Part shown: positions 1 through 4,450 of the stretch, piece after piece
Layout: each line of letters begins with the position of its first letter
How positions within the stretch are numbered: the stretch's first letter is position 1
Assembly (NCBI GenBank): GCA_023701085.1
Contig: JAMPXR010000164.1
Location: forward strand, 1 to 6,207
DNA: 6,207 bases
Origin: Ramlibacter sp.
GTDB lineage: Bacteria > Pseudomonadota > Gammaproteobacteria > Burkholderiales > Burkholderiaceae_C
Reading direction: 5' to 3'
Program-made: the position numbers and the translations under genes
Notes under the pieces: model-generated
Told to the model about the DNA's origin: nothing
Seen by the model: only the letters and a program-made list of their open reading frames with translations
Databases searched by the model: none

Positions 1-1
1 G

Positions 2-151
2 CGCACGGCGCTGCAAAACGCCGCGTCGGTGGCCGGCCTGATGCTCACGACCGAAGCCATGGTCGCCGAGGCGCCCAAGGACGAAGCCCCGGCCGGCGGC
101 ATGCCCGGCGGCATGGGTGGCATGGGCGGCATGGGCGGCATGGACATGTGA
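2..151 (+). CDS. groEL: GroEL (60-kDa chaperonin), C-terminal end only
   Basis: Only the last 49 codons are inside the window; the gene begins upstream of the left edge. The visible part starts [20 protein letters not shown], the highly conserved C-terminal equatorial-domain helix of bacterial GroEL, and is followed by a short acidic linker and a Gly-Gly-Met repeat tail ending in MDM. GroEL forms the cytoplasmic double-ring ATP-dependent folding chamber capped by GroES; the flexible GGM tail projects into the cavity and is typical of group I chaperonins. A groES gene would be expected just upstream, outside the window. The gene is followed by a strong hairpin and an intrinsic terminator, so it is the last gene of its operon. 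Identification is secure; whether this is the only groEL copy of the genome cannot be seen here. Confidence 0.97.
   Translation, partial: RTALQNAASVAGLMLTTEAMVAEAPKDEAPAGGMPGGMGGMGGMGGMDM
107..142 (+). repeat. 9-bp tandem repeat encoding the GroEL GGM tail
   Basis: Four consecutive 9-bp units of the form GGC-GGC/T-ATG class (ggcggcatg, ggtggcatg and similar) encode four Gly-Gly-Met triplets. The units are nearly identical at DNA level, so the number of GGM repeats could change by slippage. The tail is a known GroEL feature; variability between strains is an inference. Confidence 0.85.
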
Positions 152-157
152 TCGCCC

Positions 158-196
158 TTCACCGCAGGGACGCCGCCGTGCGTTCCATGCGGTGAA
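158..196 (+). other. Long stem-loop in the groEL 3' untranslated region
   Basis: Starting 6 bases after the groEL stop, TTCACCGCA (158-166) pairs perfectly with TGCGGTGAA (188-196). The interior continues as GGGACGC (167-173) with GCGTTCC (180-186), with one G-U pair, a single bulged A at 187 and a 6-base loop. The total is about 16 base pairs. There is no T-tract directly after it, so it is not itself a canonical intrinsic terminator; the terminator is the next hairpin. It may protect the 3' end of the groEL transcript or be a processing site. The structure is seen directly; the role is inferred. Confidence 0.7.
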
Positions 197-208
197 CAGC
201 AGACCAAG

Positions 209-234
209 AACCGGGGCCTGGCCCCGGTTTTTTT
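209..234 (+). terminator. Intrinsic terminator of groEL
   Basis: A perfect GC-rich inverted repeat, AACCGGGGCC at 209-218 against GGCCCCGGTT at 220-229, runs directly into seven T residues (228-234). This is a textbook Rho-independent terminator on the plus strand, 57 bases after the groEL stop codon. Confidence 0.93.
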
Positions 235-342
235 CGTCCATCGCAAGGGGGATTGAGCGAAACAACCGAAGCGGATGGCGATCGCGCCAGTGCACCGTCG
301 CCACCCATGCGCCCCCCGCGGCAGATGAGGCCGGTGGTCGGG

Positions 343-379
343 TGTCCGGGCGCAGGCTCCATTCGCGCTGGCCCGGACA
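343..379. repeat. 9-bp perfect inverted repeat in the groEL-DUF805 gap
   Basis: TGTCCGGGC (343-351) is perfectly complementary to GCCCGGACA (371-379), with a 19-base spacer in which CAG (353-355) can further pair with CTG (368-370). No T-tract follows on either strand and no gene start is close, so neither a terminator nor an operator role is obvious. It could be part of a small RNA or simply a structured relic. Confidence 0.5.
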
Positions 380-491
380 TCATTGCGACGAGGCGGCCAT
401 GCGCAATCGCGGCGCACATCCTCGCCGACCGGTTCTGCGCGAGCGTGAGCCGGAGAACGGATACCCGGCCGCCGGCCTCGCCCTGAAGCCA

Positions 492-532
492 CGATCGCGG
501 ACCGAGGCTGGCGCGTGGCCCCGGTCCGATCG
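492..532 (-). terminator. Possible transcript-end hairpin behind the DUF805 gene
   Basis: Arms CGATCGCGGACCG (492-504) and CGGTCCGATCG (522-532) form an 11-bp stem interrupted by a 2-base bulge, with a loop of 17 bases. It begins 22 bases past the stop codon of the minus-strand DUF805 gene. There is no U-tract on the minus strand, so it would be a non-canonical or Rho-assisted end, or only a 3' stabilising structure. Confidence 0.4.
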
Positions 533-554
533 AATGTCGGCGAAATCCCTGGTT

Positions 555-920
555 TTATTGCTGCCCGGGCATCACGGTCGGCACATCCGGCGCGGCTTCC
601 GCGGGGCCGTAGGCGTTGGCCGGGCCGCTGGGCTGCAGGGCCCAGTACAAGAGAAACAGCCAGCCGATGACGGGAATCAGGCCCAGCAGCAGAAACCAGC
701 CGCTCTTGTCGATGTCATGCAGGCGCCGCGCACCCACCGCCAGGCCCGGCAACAGCAAGGCCAGCCCCGCGATGCCGTTCAGGACATTGCTCACCATGCC
801 GGTGACGATCATCACGACGAACTGGAACAGAAAAAACCACCAGAATTCCGGCCGGCCGGCGCGTCCGGAAAAGTCGATGTATTTGCGCAGGCAGACGGTG
901 ACGGCTTGGCTGAAGTTCAT
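555..920 (-). CDS. DUF805 family inner-membrane protein (YhaH-like)
   Basis: A 121-residue integral membrane protein of the DUF805 family, whose biochemical function is unknown. The two family signatures are clear: the N-terminal KYIDFSGRAGRPEFWWF block (residues 13-29) and the central LAVGARRLHDIDKSGWFLLL block (60-79), followed by a third hydrophobic stretch with LIPVIGW and a Trp/Pro exit (81-97). Hydrophobic segments lie at roughly 27-47, 50-63 and 76-95. The C-terminal tail of about 25 residues is hydrophilic and Pro/Ala-rich. Start choice: the ATG at 918-920 gives MNFSQAV, has a strong GAGGAGA Shine-Dalgarno sequence seven bases upstream, and yields the normal family length; the frame stays open upstream but that extension is non-family, Arg/Pro-rich sequence. 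It lies 133 bp behind the 1054-1323 gene on the same strand, so read-through from that gene is possible. Confidence 0.92.
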   Translation of the reverse strand: MNFSQAVTVCLRKYIDFSGRAGRPEFWWFFLFQFVVMIVTGMVSNVLNGIAGLALLLPGLAVGARRLHDIDKSGWFLLLGLIPVIGWLFLLYWALQPSGPANAYGPAEAAPDVPTVMPGQQ

Positions 921-927
921 TGACGAT

Positions 928-934
928 TCTCCTC
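928..934 (-). promoter_or_regulatory. Ribosome binding site of the DUF805 gene
   Basis: On the minus strand GAGGAGA lies 7 bases before the ATG at 918-920. It decides the start against the longer open frame that continues to 1061. Confidence 0.8.
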
Positions 935-1033
935 GCTTGGGTCCCAGGCAAATGCCCGCGCCATGATATGCGTTCGGCGGACGCGGCGCCAGCGTCTTTC
1001 GCGGACCGATTTGCGGGCCCGGACCCAGCGTGG

Positions 1034-1052
1034 GCGGCCGCGTGGCGGCCGC
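1034..1052 (-). repeat. Two GCGGCCGC palindromes forming a hairpin after the 1054-1323 stop
   Basis: GCGGCCGC occurs at 1034-1041 and again at 1045-1052, separated by GTG. Because each copy is self-complementary, the two pair with each other as an 8-bp all-GC stem with a 3-base loop. It starts one base after the stop codon of the minus-strand gene at 1054. No U-tract follows on the minus strand, so it is at best a weak or Rho-assisted terminator; a transcript-stabilising hairpin is equally likely. Confidence 0.55.
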
Positions 1053-1053
1053 G

Positions 1054-1323
1054 TCAAGCAAGCGGCTTGACCGGCTTGATCGCCTCGATCGCCGCCTTCA
1101 GCTTTTCGTCGGCCAGCTTGCGCAGCTGCCGTGCCTGCGAAACCAGGTCCTCGGCGGGCGGCGGCCCTTCTCCCCGGTAGAACGGCATGCGGGCGAGCGC
1201 CCGTTCGGCTTCGCGTGCCTTGCGGTCCGCGCTGCGCCATTCGCCGACTTTCTTGTTGAGCGCCTCGGAGAGGGAATGAGGGCCGGTTGGATTCCGAGAA
1301 AACACTTCTGCGTGCTCCATCAT
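1054..1323 (-). CDS. Small basic, helix-rich hypothetical protein
   Basis: An 89-residue protein I do not recognise. It has no signal peptide, membrane segment or cysteine. The stretch from about residue 17 to 47 (SLSEALNKKVGEWRSADRKA and on to ALARM) and the stretch from about 60 to 82 (LVSQARQLRKLADEKLKAAI) are charged, heptad-like and Pro-free, so two helices, possibly a helical hairpin or coiled coil, are expected, joined by a short Gly/Pro linker (FYRGEGPPP). It ends in KPVKPLA. Two adjacent ATG codons (1321-1323 and 1318-1320) are the likely starts; neither has a strong Shine-Dalgarno sequence. The frame is open to an ATG at 1437, but a sigma70-like promoter lies inside that extension, so the shorter form is preferred. 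It is probably monocistronic or co-transcribed with the DUF805 gene 133 bp downstream. Coding status rests on composition and promoter context. Confidence 0.7.
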   Translation of the reverse strand: MMEHAEVFSRNPTGPHSLSEALNKKVGEWRSADRKAREAERALARMPFYRGEGPPPAEDLVSQARQLRKLADEKLKAAIEAIKPVKPLA

Positions 1324-1344
1324 CGTGCGCCATCGCCGAGCGCA

Positions 1345-1373
1345 AATGTACGTACCGCCACCCCTCAGGTCAA
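1345..1373 (-). promoter_or_regulatory. Sigma70-like promoter of the 1054-1323 gene
   Basis: On the minus strand TTGACC (1368-1373) and TACATT (1345-1350) are separated by exactly 17 bases. They match the -35 consensus at 5 of 6 and the -10 consensus at 4 of 6 positions. Transcription would begin near 1338, giving a leader of about 15 bases before the ATG-ATG pair at 1318-1323. This is the best promoter match found in the window. Confidence 0.6.
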
Positions 1374-1529
1374 GACGCGCACCGGCCATTTCAGCCCGTT
1401 TTTTCACTGGCGCGCGCGTGCTGTGTGTGCCCGTCAAACGACTGGATATAGCGTCAGCTGCGCGCGATCTTCAGCACTGCGGCGCACGGGGCGCAGAAGG
1501 CCTGTCGCTGTACACCGCGAAGCCACCGC

Positions 1530-1538
1530 TTATCCACA
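1530..1538 (+). promoter_or_regulatory. Perfect consensus DnaA box (single)
   Basis: TTATCCACA at 1530-1538 is an exact match to the high-affinity DnaA-box consensus. It sits in the 268-base gap 1324-1591. No second good box, AT-rich unwinding element or other origin-like feature is nearby, so this is not a replication origin; it might be a DnaA titration or regulatory site, or a chance match. Confidence 0.4.
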
Positions 1539-1561
1539 GCCTTATTCAAGGATGCATCCGA

Positions 1562-1583
1562 ATGCGCGGCCCGCGGCCCGCAT
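1562..1583 (-). terminator. GC-rich hairpin behind the FMN-protein gene
   Basis: Read on the minus strand, the segment starting 8 bases after the stop codon folds as ATGCG/CGCAT (5 bp), one bulged G, then GGCC/GGCC (4 bp) around a GCG loop. It lies at the end of the peptidase/FMN-protein transcript. No T-tract follows, so it is a candidate transcript end rather than a confirmed intrinsic terminator. Apart from this, the promoter at 1345-1373 and the DnaA box, I see nothing in the gap 1324-1591. Confidence 0.35.
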
Positions 1584-1591
1584 CCGCCCGA

Positions 1592-2080
1592 TTACTGCTC
1601 AGGGCCTAATGCGAGCCGGACCTCTTGCGCGTCCACGGAACGCGCAGCGCCGAACCCCGCCACCTGGCGCGCGCCCTGGATGTCGATCGCAACGAAGCTG
1701 AAGTCACCGAGCTGCGTCATGGGTTCGGCCTCCGGAAAGCGTTGCAGATACGCGGCTTTGCACACCTGCCCATCCTCGCTGCCTGGCTCGAGCACCCTGG
1801 CGCGCCCTTCCAGGGTCGCCCTGGGCAGCGCGTGGACCGGCTCGTCCGGGTTCTCGCGCTGCATGACGAGCAGGCTGACGGCGGGCCGGGCCGCGAGGAA
1901 CCTGCTGTGGGCTGCCAGGGCGCTGACATGGATCACGAAGCAGCCCAGCGCCGGCACCAGCGCAAAGGGCACCATGGAGACGAATGGCTGTCCCTCGTCG
2001 CTGAGCGTTCCCAGCGCCGCCACGCGATGGGCCTGCAGCAGGGCCCGCAGTTCGCGGGTCAGTCTCGATTCATGAGGCAT
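1592..2080 (-). CDS. Pyridoxamine 5'-phosphate oxidase-family FMN split-barrel protein (short HugZ-like)
   Basis: A 162-residue soluble cytoplasmic protein with the split-barrel fold used by PNPOx, HugZ and related flavoproteins. The N-terminal helix (residues 5-18) is followed by RVAALGTLSDEGQPFVSMVP (19-38), the usual first two strands; then the FVIHVSALAAHSRFLAARPAVSLLV strand-helix-strand block (48-72), and an ATLEGRARVLE strand (88-98). YLQRFPEAEPMTQLGDFSFVAIDI (111-134) and the GFGAAR motif (142-147) are characteristic of the HugZ-like subgroup. It ends there: the C-terminal DUF2470 haem-binding domain of full HugZ proteins is absent, so haem degradation should not be assumed. The start is fixed by an AAGGAG Shine-Dalgarno sequence 5 bases before the ATG. 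The gene begins 13 bp after the stop of the exported peptidase gene and shares its transcript. FMN binding is likely; the substrate is unknown. Confidence 0.88.
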   Translation of the reverse strand: MPHESRLTRELRALLQAHRVAALGTLSDEGQPFVSMVPFALVPALGCFVIHVSALAAHSRFLAARPAVSLLVMQRENPDEPVHALPRATLEGRARVLEPGSEDGQVCKAAYLQRFPEAEPMTQLGDFSFVAIDIQGARQVAGFGAARSVDAQEVRLALGPEQ

Positions 2081-2085
2081 CGCAT

Positions 2086-2091
2086 CTCCTT
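2086..2091 (-). promoter_or_regulatory. Ribosome binding site of the FMN-protein gene
   Basis: AAGGAG on the minus strand, 5 bases before the ATG at 2078-2080, within the 13-bp gap behind the peptidase stop codon. It selects this start over an open extension to 2146 that would overlap the peptidase gene. Confidence 0.8.
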
Positions 2092-2093
2092 CG

Positions 2094-4181
2094 TCAGCGC
2101 ATGGCGCCTTGCAGCAGGAGGGTCTGGGCCGCGACCGGCCACGCACCCTGGTCTGTCACGCGGCCTTCCTGGAACACGAGCCAGCTTTGCCGGCCATAGT
2201 GCGGCAGGGCCCGCTGCAAGGCGGCCAGCGCCTGCGGGCTTTCGGCCATCACGAAGGCCAGGACCTTGCCGTTGCCCGCGCGCGCCGTCCACGCCTGGGC
2301 GCTGCCCTTCAGTGGACGGGCGTCGCCGGACGGCCCGGCGCCGGCCTGGAGCAAGACCTCGGGCACGGCCCCCAGTCCAAAGTCCGACAGCACGCGGGCG
2401 ATGCCGGCGCGGTCTCCCAGCACGAGCGCGGGCAGCGGTGAAGCGAGCAATTGCGCCGCGTCGACTTGGCGAAGCCCGGAGTCCAGCAGCCTGCCGGCCA
2501 GCGCCATCGCGGAGTCCGTCCACTGCGCGCCCTGGCTGGCCAGGAACACCTCGGCGCGCGGTGCGATGAAGGTGTCGCGGAAGATGGGCGGCACCGCCCG
2601 CGGCTCCAGGCGGCGCCAGAGCCGCAGCTCGGGGTCGAGTTCGATCTCCTTCGCGCCCGGCGGGATCGCCGCCGGATCGAGCAGGGTTTCGCGCTCGTGC
2701 ACGCGCAGCTTCATCTCGCGCGTTTCGCCCGACGCCATCCTGATGCGCAGCGGCACCTGCAGCGCGAAGACCTCGCCCTGCTGGACCAGCCTCACGCCGC
2801 GCTGCTGCTGCCCCGGCGCCGAGGCGAGCAGCAGCCGTGGGGAGGAAGCACGCGCCGTCCATTGCGCGAAGAAGGCCGACAGGTCGCGGCCGCCGGCCTC
2901 GGCAAACGCGGCCTGCAGTTCTTTCCAGCCCGCGCTGCCGAAGCGATGGCGTTGCCAGAACAGCCGCAGCCCCCGCTCGAAAGCCGCCTGGCCGATCTCG
3001 TCGCGCAGCATGAAGAACACCATGGCCGATTTGCCGTAGCCGATCACCGACGAGATTCCGTGCTGGCGCGATTGGAAATCGACCAGGGAGGTTTCATCCG
3101 GCGGCGCGACGGCGGCCAGGTCGCGCAGCCAGTTCAGGCGCATGTCGCGGGCGGCCGCGTCGGACTGGTCCTCGCGATACGCGTAGTCGGCCATGAAGGT
3201 CGTCAGCCCCTCGGACCAGTTGCCGTGCTGCCAGTCCGGGTACACGCCGTTGCCCCACCAGTTGTGCAGCACCTCGTGGCCCAGCGAGGTCGCGCGGATG
3301 AAGGGAAGGCGCAGCACGTCCCGGCCGAGATAGGTGAGGCTGGGAATGCCCACGCCGTGCGACAGCGGGCTGGAAACGATGCTGAAGTCCCCGAACGGAT
3401 AGGCGCCTATCAGGCGGCTGTAGCGCTGGAGATAGGCAGCGCTGTCGCGCAGATAGCCGTCCGCCAGTTCCGCGATCTCCGGATGAAACCAGGTGCGCAC
3501 CATGACCTGGGCGCCGTCGTCCAGCGCCAGCGACTGCTGCGCCACGCGGTAAGGGCCCGCGATGAGCCAGAGGCCTTCCGCAGTGGCCGGGAACTCGTAC
3601 TCGGCGGCGTAGCCGGCGCTGCTATCGCTTTGCCGCAGCTGACGCCCCGGCGCCAGTCCCTTCTGGCCCGGCGGCAGCGACAACCTCAGCCTGAACGTGA
3701 ATGGAACGCCCGGGTCGGGGTACCAGCGCGCGCCGGGCGAAAGATAAGTTCCCGCCGCCGAGGCGTAGAGCCCGCCGGGATTGGGCGAATTGCGCCGCGG
3801 GTCCGGCAGCGGCGGCAAGGTGCCGGAATATTCCAGCCCTATGCGTCGCGGCGCGCCGCTTTGCTGGCGCTTCAGCGCGCGCGCCAAGTCGGCTGCATGG
3901 GCCACGGCCCGGCCATTCAACGTCAATCGGGAAACCTTGAACTGCGGCGCCAGCGCCAGGTCCGGTGCGCCCGCGGAAGTCGTCAGGGCCGCCTTGGCCC
4001 GCAGCGCCCCGGTGTACGGATCGAGCGCGATGTCCAGGTCCAGATGCGGCGGTGCGGCCTGCGCGGCGGAAAGCGCGAGCAGCACGATCAGTCCGGCGCA
4101 GCGCCGGATGCGCCGGACGGCGCGCTTGACGCGGGCAGCGCCGCCCGGGTCTGCGGCAGCGGGGGATGCGACATCGGTCAT
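2094..4181 (-). CDS. Exported M1-family (gluzincin) metallopeptidase-like protein
   Basis: A 695-residue protein. Residues 17-42 form an Arg-rich n-region (KRAVRRIRR), a hydrophobic core (28-40) and an AQA/AP cleavage site near 42, so it is exported to the periplasm or envelope. A beta-rich N-terminal domain follows to about residue 230. The gluzincin zinc site is complete: HEVLHNWWGN with HEXXH at 302-306, and the third ligand Glu in NWSEGLTTF at 324. A Tyr in IGYGKSAM (Y382) fits the M1 transition-state Tyr. The canonical GAMEN exopeptidase motif is replaced by HGVGIPSLTYLG (275 onward), so ordinary aminopeptidase specificity should not be assumed. The last ~240 residues form a C-terminal domain with no motif I can name. 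The ATG at 4179-4181 is the only start before the signal sequence, but its Shine-Dalgarno is poor (AAGG too close). It is transcribed divergently from the antiporter unit and co-transcribed with the FMN protein downstream. Confidence 0.9.
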   Translation of the reverse strand: MTDVASPAAADPGGAARVKRAVRRIRRCAGLIVLLALSAAQAAPPHLDLDIALDPYTGALRAKAALTTSAGAPDLALAPQFKVSRLTLNGRAVAHAADLARALKRQQSGAPRRIGLEYSGTLPPLPDPRRNSPNPGGLYASAAGTYLSPGARWYPDPGVPFTFRLRLSLPPGQKGLAPGRQLRQSDSSAGYAAEYEFPATAEGLWLIAGPYRVAQQSLALDDGAQVMVRTWFHPEIAELADGYLRDSAAYLQRYSRLIGAYPFGDFSIVSSPLSHGVGIPSLTYLGRDVLRLPFIRATSLGHEVLHNWWGNGVYPDWQHGNWSEGLTTFMADYAYREDQSDAAARDMRLNWLRDLAAVAPPDETSLVDFQSRQHGISSVIGYGKSAMVFFMLRDEIGQAAFERGLRLFWQRHRFGSAGWKELQAAFAEAGGRDLSAFFAQWTARASSPRLLLASAPGQQQRGVRLVQQGEVFALQVPLRIRMASGETREMKLRVHERETLLDPAAIPPGAKEIELDPELRLWRRLEPRAVPPIFRDTFIAPRAEVFLASQGAQWTDSAMALAGRLLDSGLRQVDAAQLLASPLPALVLGDRAGIARVLSDFGLGAVPEVLLQAGAGPSGDARPLKGSAQAWTARAGNGKVLAFVMAESPQALAALQRALPHYGRQSWLVFQEGRVTDQGAWPVAAQTLLLQGAMR

Positions 4182-4196
4182 GGCCTTGGCGTGAGC

Positions 4197-4202
4197 ATTA
4201 TG
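4197..4202 (-). promoter_or_regulatory. Possible -10 element of the peptidase gene
   Basis: CATAAT on the minus strand (5 of 6 to TATAAT) lies 15 bases before the peptidase ATG, in an otherwise very GC-rich region. No recognisable -35 hexamer is found at the right distance. If used, the leader would be under 10 bases, which would fit the weak Shine-Dalgarno sequence. Confidence 0.25.
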
Positions 4203-4301
4203 CGTACGGGAGGCGCGCGGCGGTGCGGCCGGTTTCGCGCGATCGCTGCCCGGACCGGATGCCCGGGGAGCCGAAGACGGTCCTGCTACATTGCATGACC
4301 G

Positions 4302-4316
4302 ATCGGCCCAGCCGAT
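4302..4316 (+). repeat. Short perfect inverted repeat ahead of the small ORF
   Basis: ATCGGC (4302-4307) and GCCGAT (4311-4316) flank CCA. The repeat sits 17 bases before the GTG of the small ORF in the divergent intergenic region, where an operator or leader hairpin could lie. Such short repeats also arise by chance at this GC content. Confidence 0.3.
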
Positions 4317-4333
4317 GGACTGCCAGGGACACC

Positions 4334-4450
4334 GTGAAAACCGCGCATCAGATTCGCATCGCCTTTGCCATTGGCCCGGGGGGCAGCCAGGGCAAGATCG
4401 AGGCCGTCGCCGACCACAGGGCGCAGCTGCCGCGGCCCGAGCCCGCATGA
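4334..4450 (+). CDS. Possible small ORF overlapping the antiporter start (38 aa)
   Basis: A GTG-initiated frame encodes 38 residues beginning MKTAHQIRIAFAIGPGGSQG and ending QLPRPEPA. An AGGGA sequence lies about 5 bases before the GTG. Its TGA (4448-4450) overlaps the antiporter ATG (4447-4449) as ATGA, a classical translational-coupling arrangement, and the antiporter itself has no Shine-Dalgarno sequence. Third codon positions are mostly G/C, as expected for coding sequence here, though that is weak evidence. An in-frame ATG at 4295-4297 would give 51 residues but has no ribosome binding site. I do not recognise the peptide; it has no signal sequence or membrane segment. It may be a leader peptide, a small protein, or the remnant of a longer gene, or it may not be translated. 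Confidence 0.42.
   Translation: MKTAHQIRIAFAIGPGGSQGKIEAVADHRAQLPRPEPA

Larger units (their letters stand above)
235..554. other. Intergenic gap without a convincing gene
   Basis: This 320-base stretch lies between the groEL terminator and the end of the minus-strand DUF805 gene. Short open frames exist on both strands (for example 253-486 plus and 159-419 minus), but they lack a Shine-Dalgarno sequence, have Arg/Pro/Gly-rich composition typical of random reading of high-GC DNA, and the minus one runs across the groEL terminator. The gap contains two inverted repeats listed separately (343-379 and 492-532). I see no promoter, tRNA, riboswitch or repeat family in the rest. Confidence 0.6.

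Noticed and set aside
159..486. Short open frames on both strands after groEL
   Set aside because: No ribosome binding sites, Arg/Pro-rich composition, and the minus-strand frame crosses the groEL terminator hairpin.
253..486. Possible cobalamin-type riboswitch on the minus strand because of GC-rich CCGG and GGGTGG blocks
   Set aside because: The order of conserved elements does not fit, the B12 box is absent, and no gene start follows on that strand.
1395..1410. T-run at about 1400-1405 as a plus-strand terminator
   Set aside because: No hairpin precedes the run and no plus-strand gene ends there.
4264..4292. Plus-strand promoter with TACATT at 4287-4292 for the antiporter unit
   Set aside because: No acceptable -35 hexamer occurs 16 to 18 bases upstream; the spacing region is GC-rich with no TTGACA-like sequence.
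2451..4298. A 615-codon plus-strand open frame opposite the peptidase gene
   Set aside because: The translation is Arg/Gln/Ala/Gly-rich low-information sequence with no domain, whereas the minus strand gives a full M1-like protein with signal sequence and zinc site. Long antisense frames are usual in high-GC DNA.
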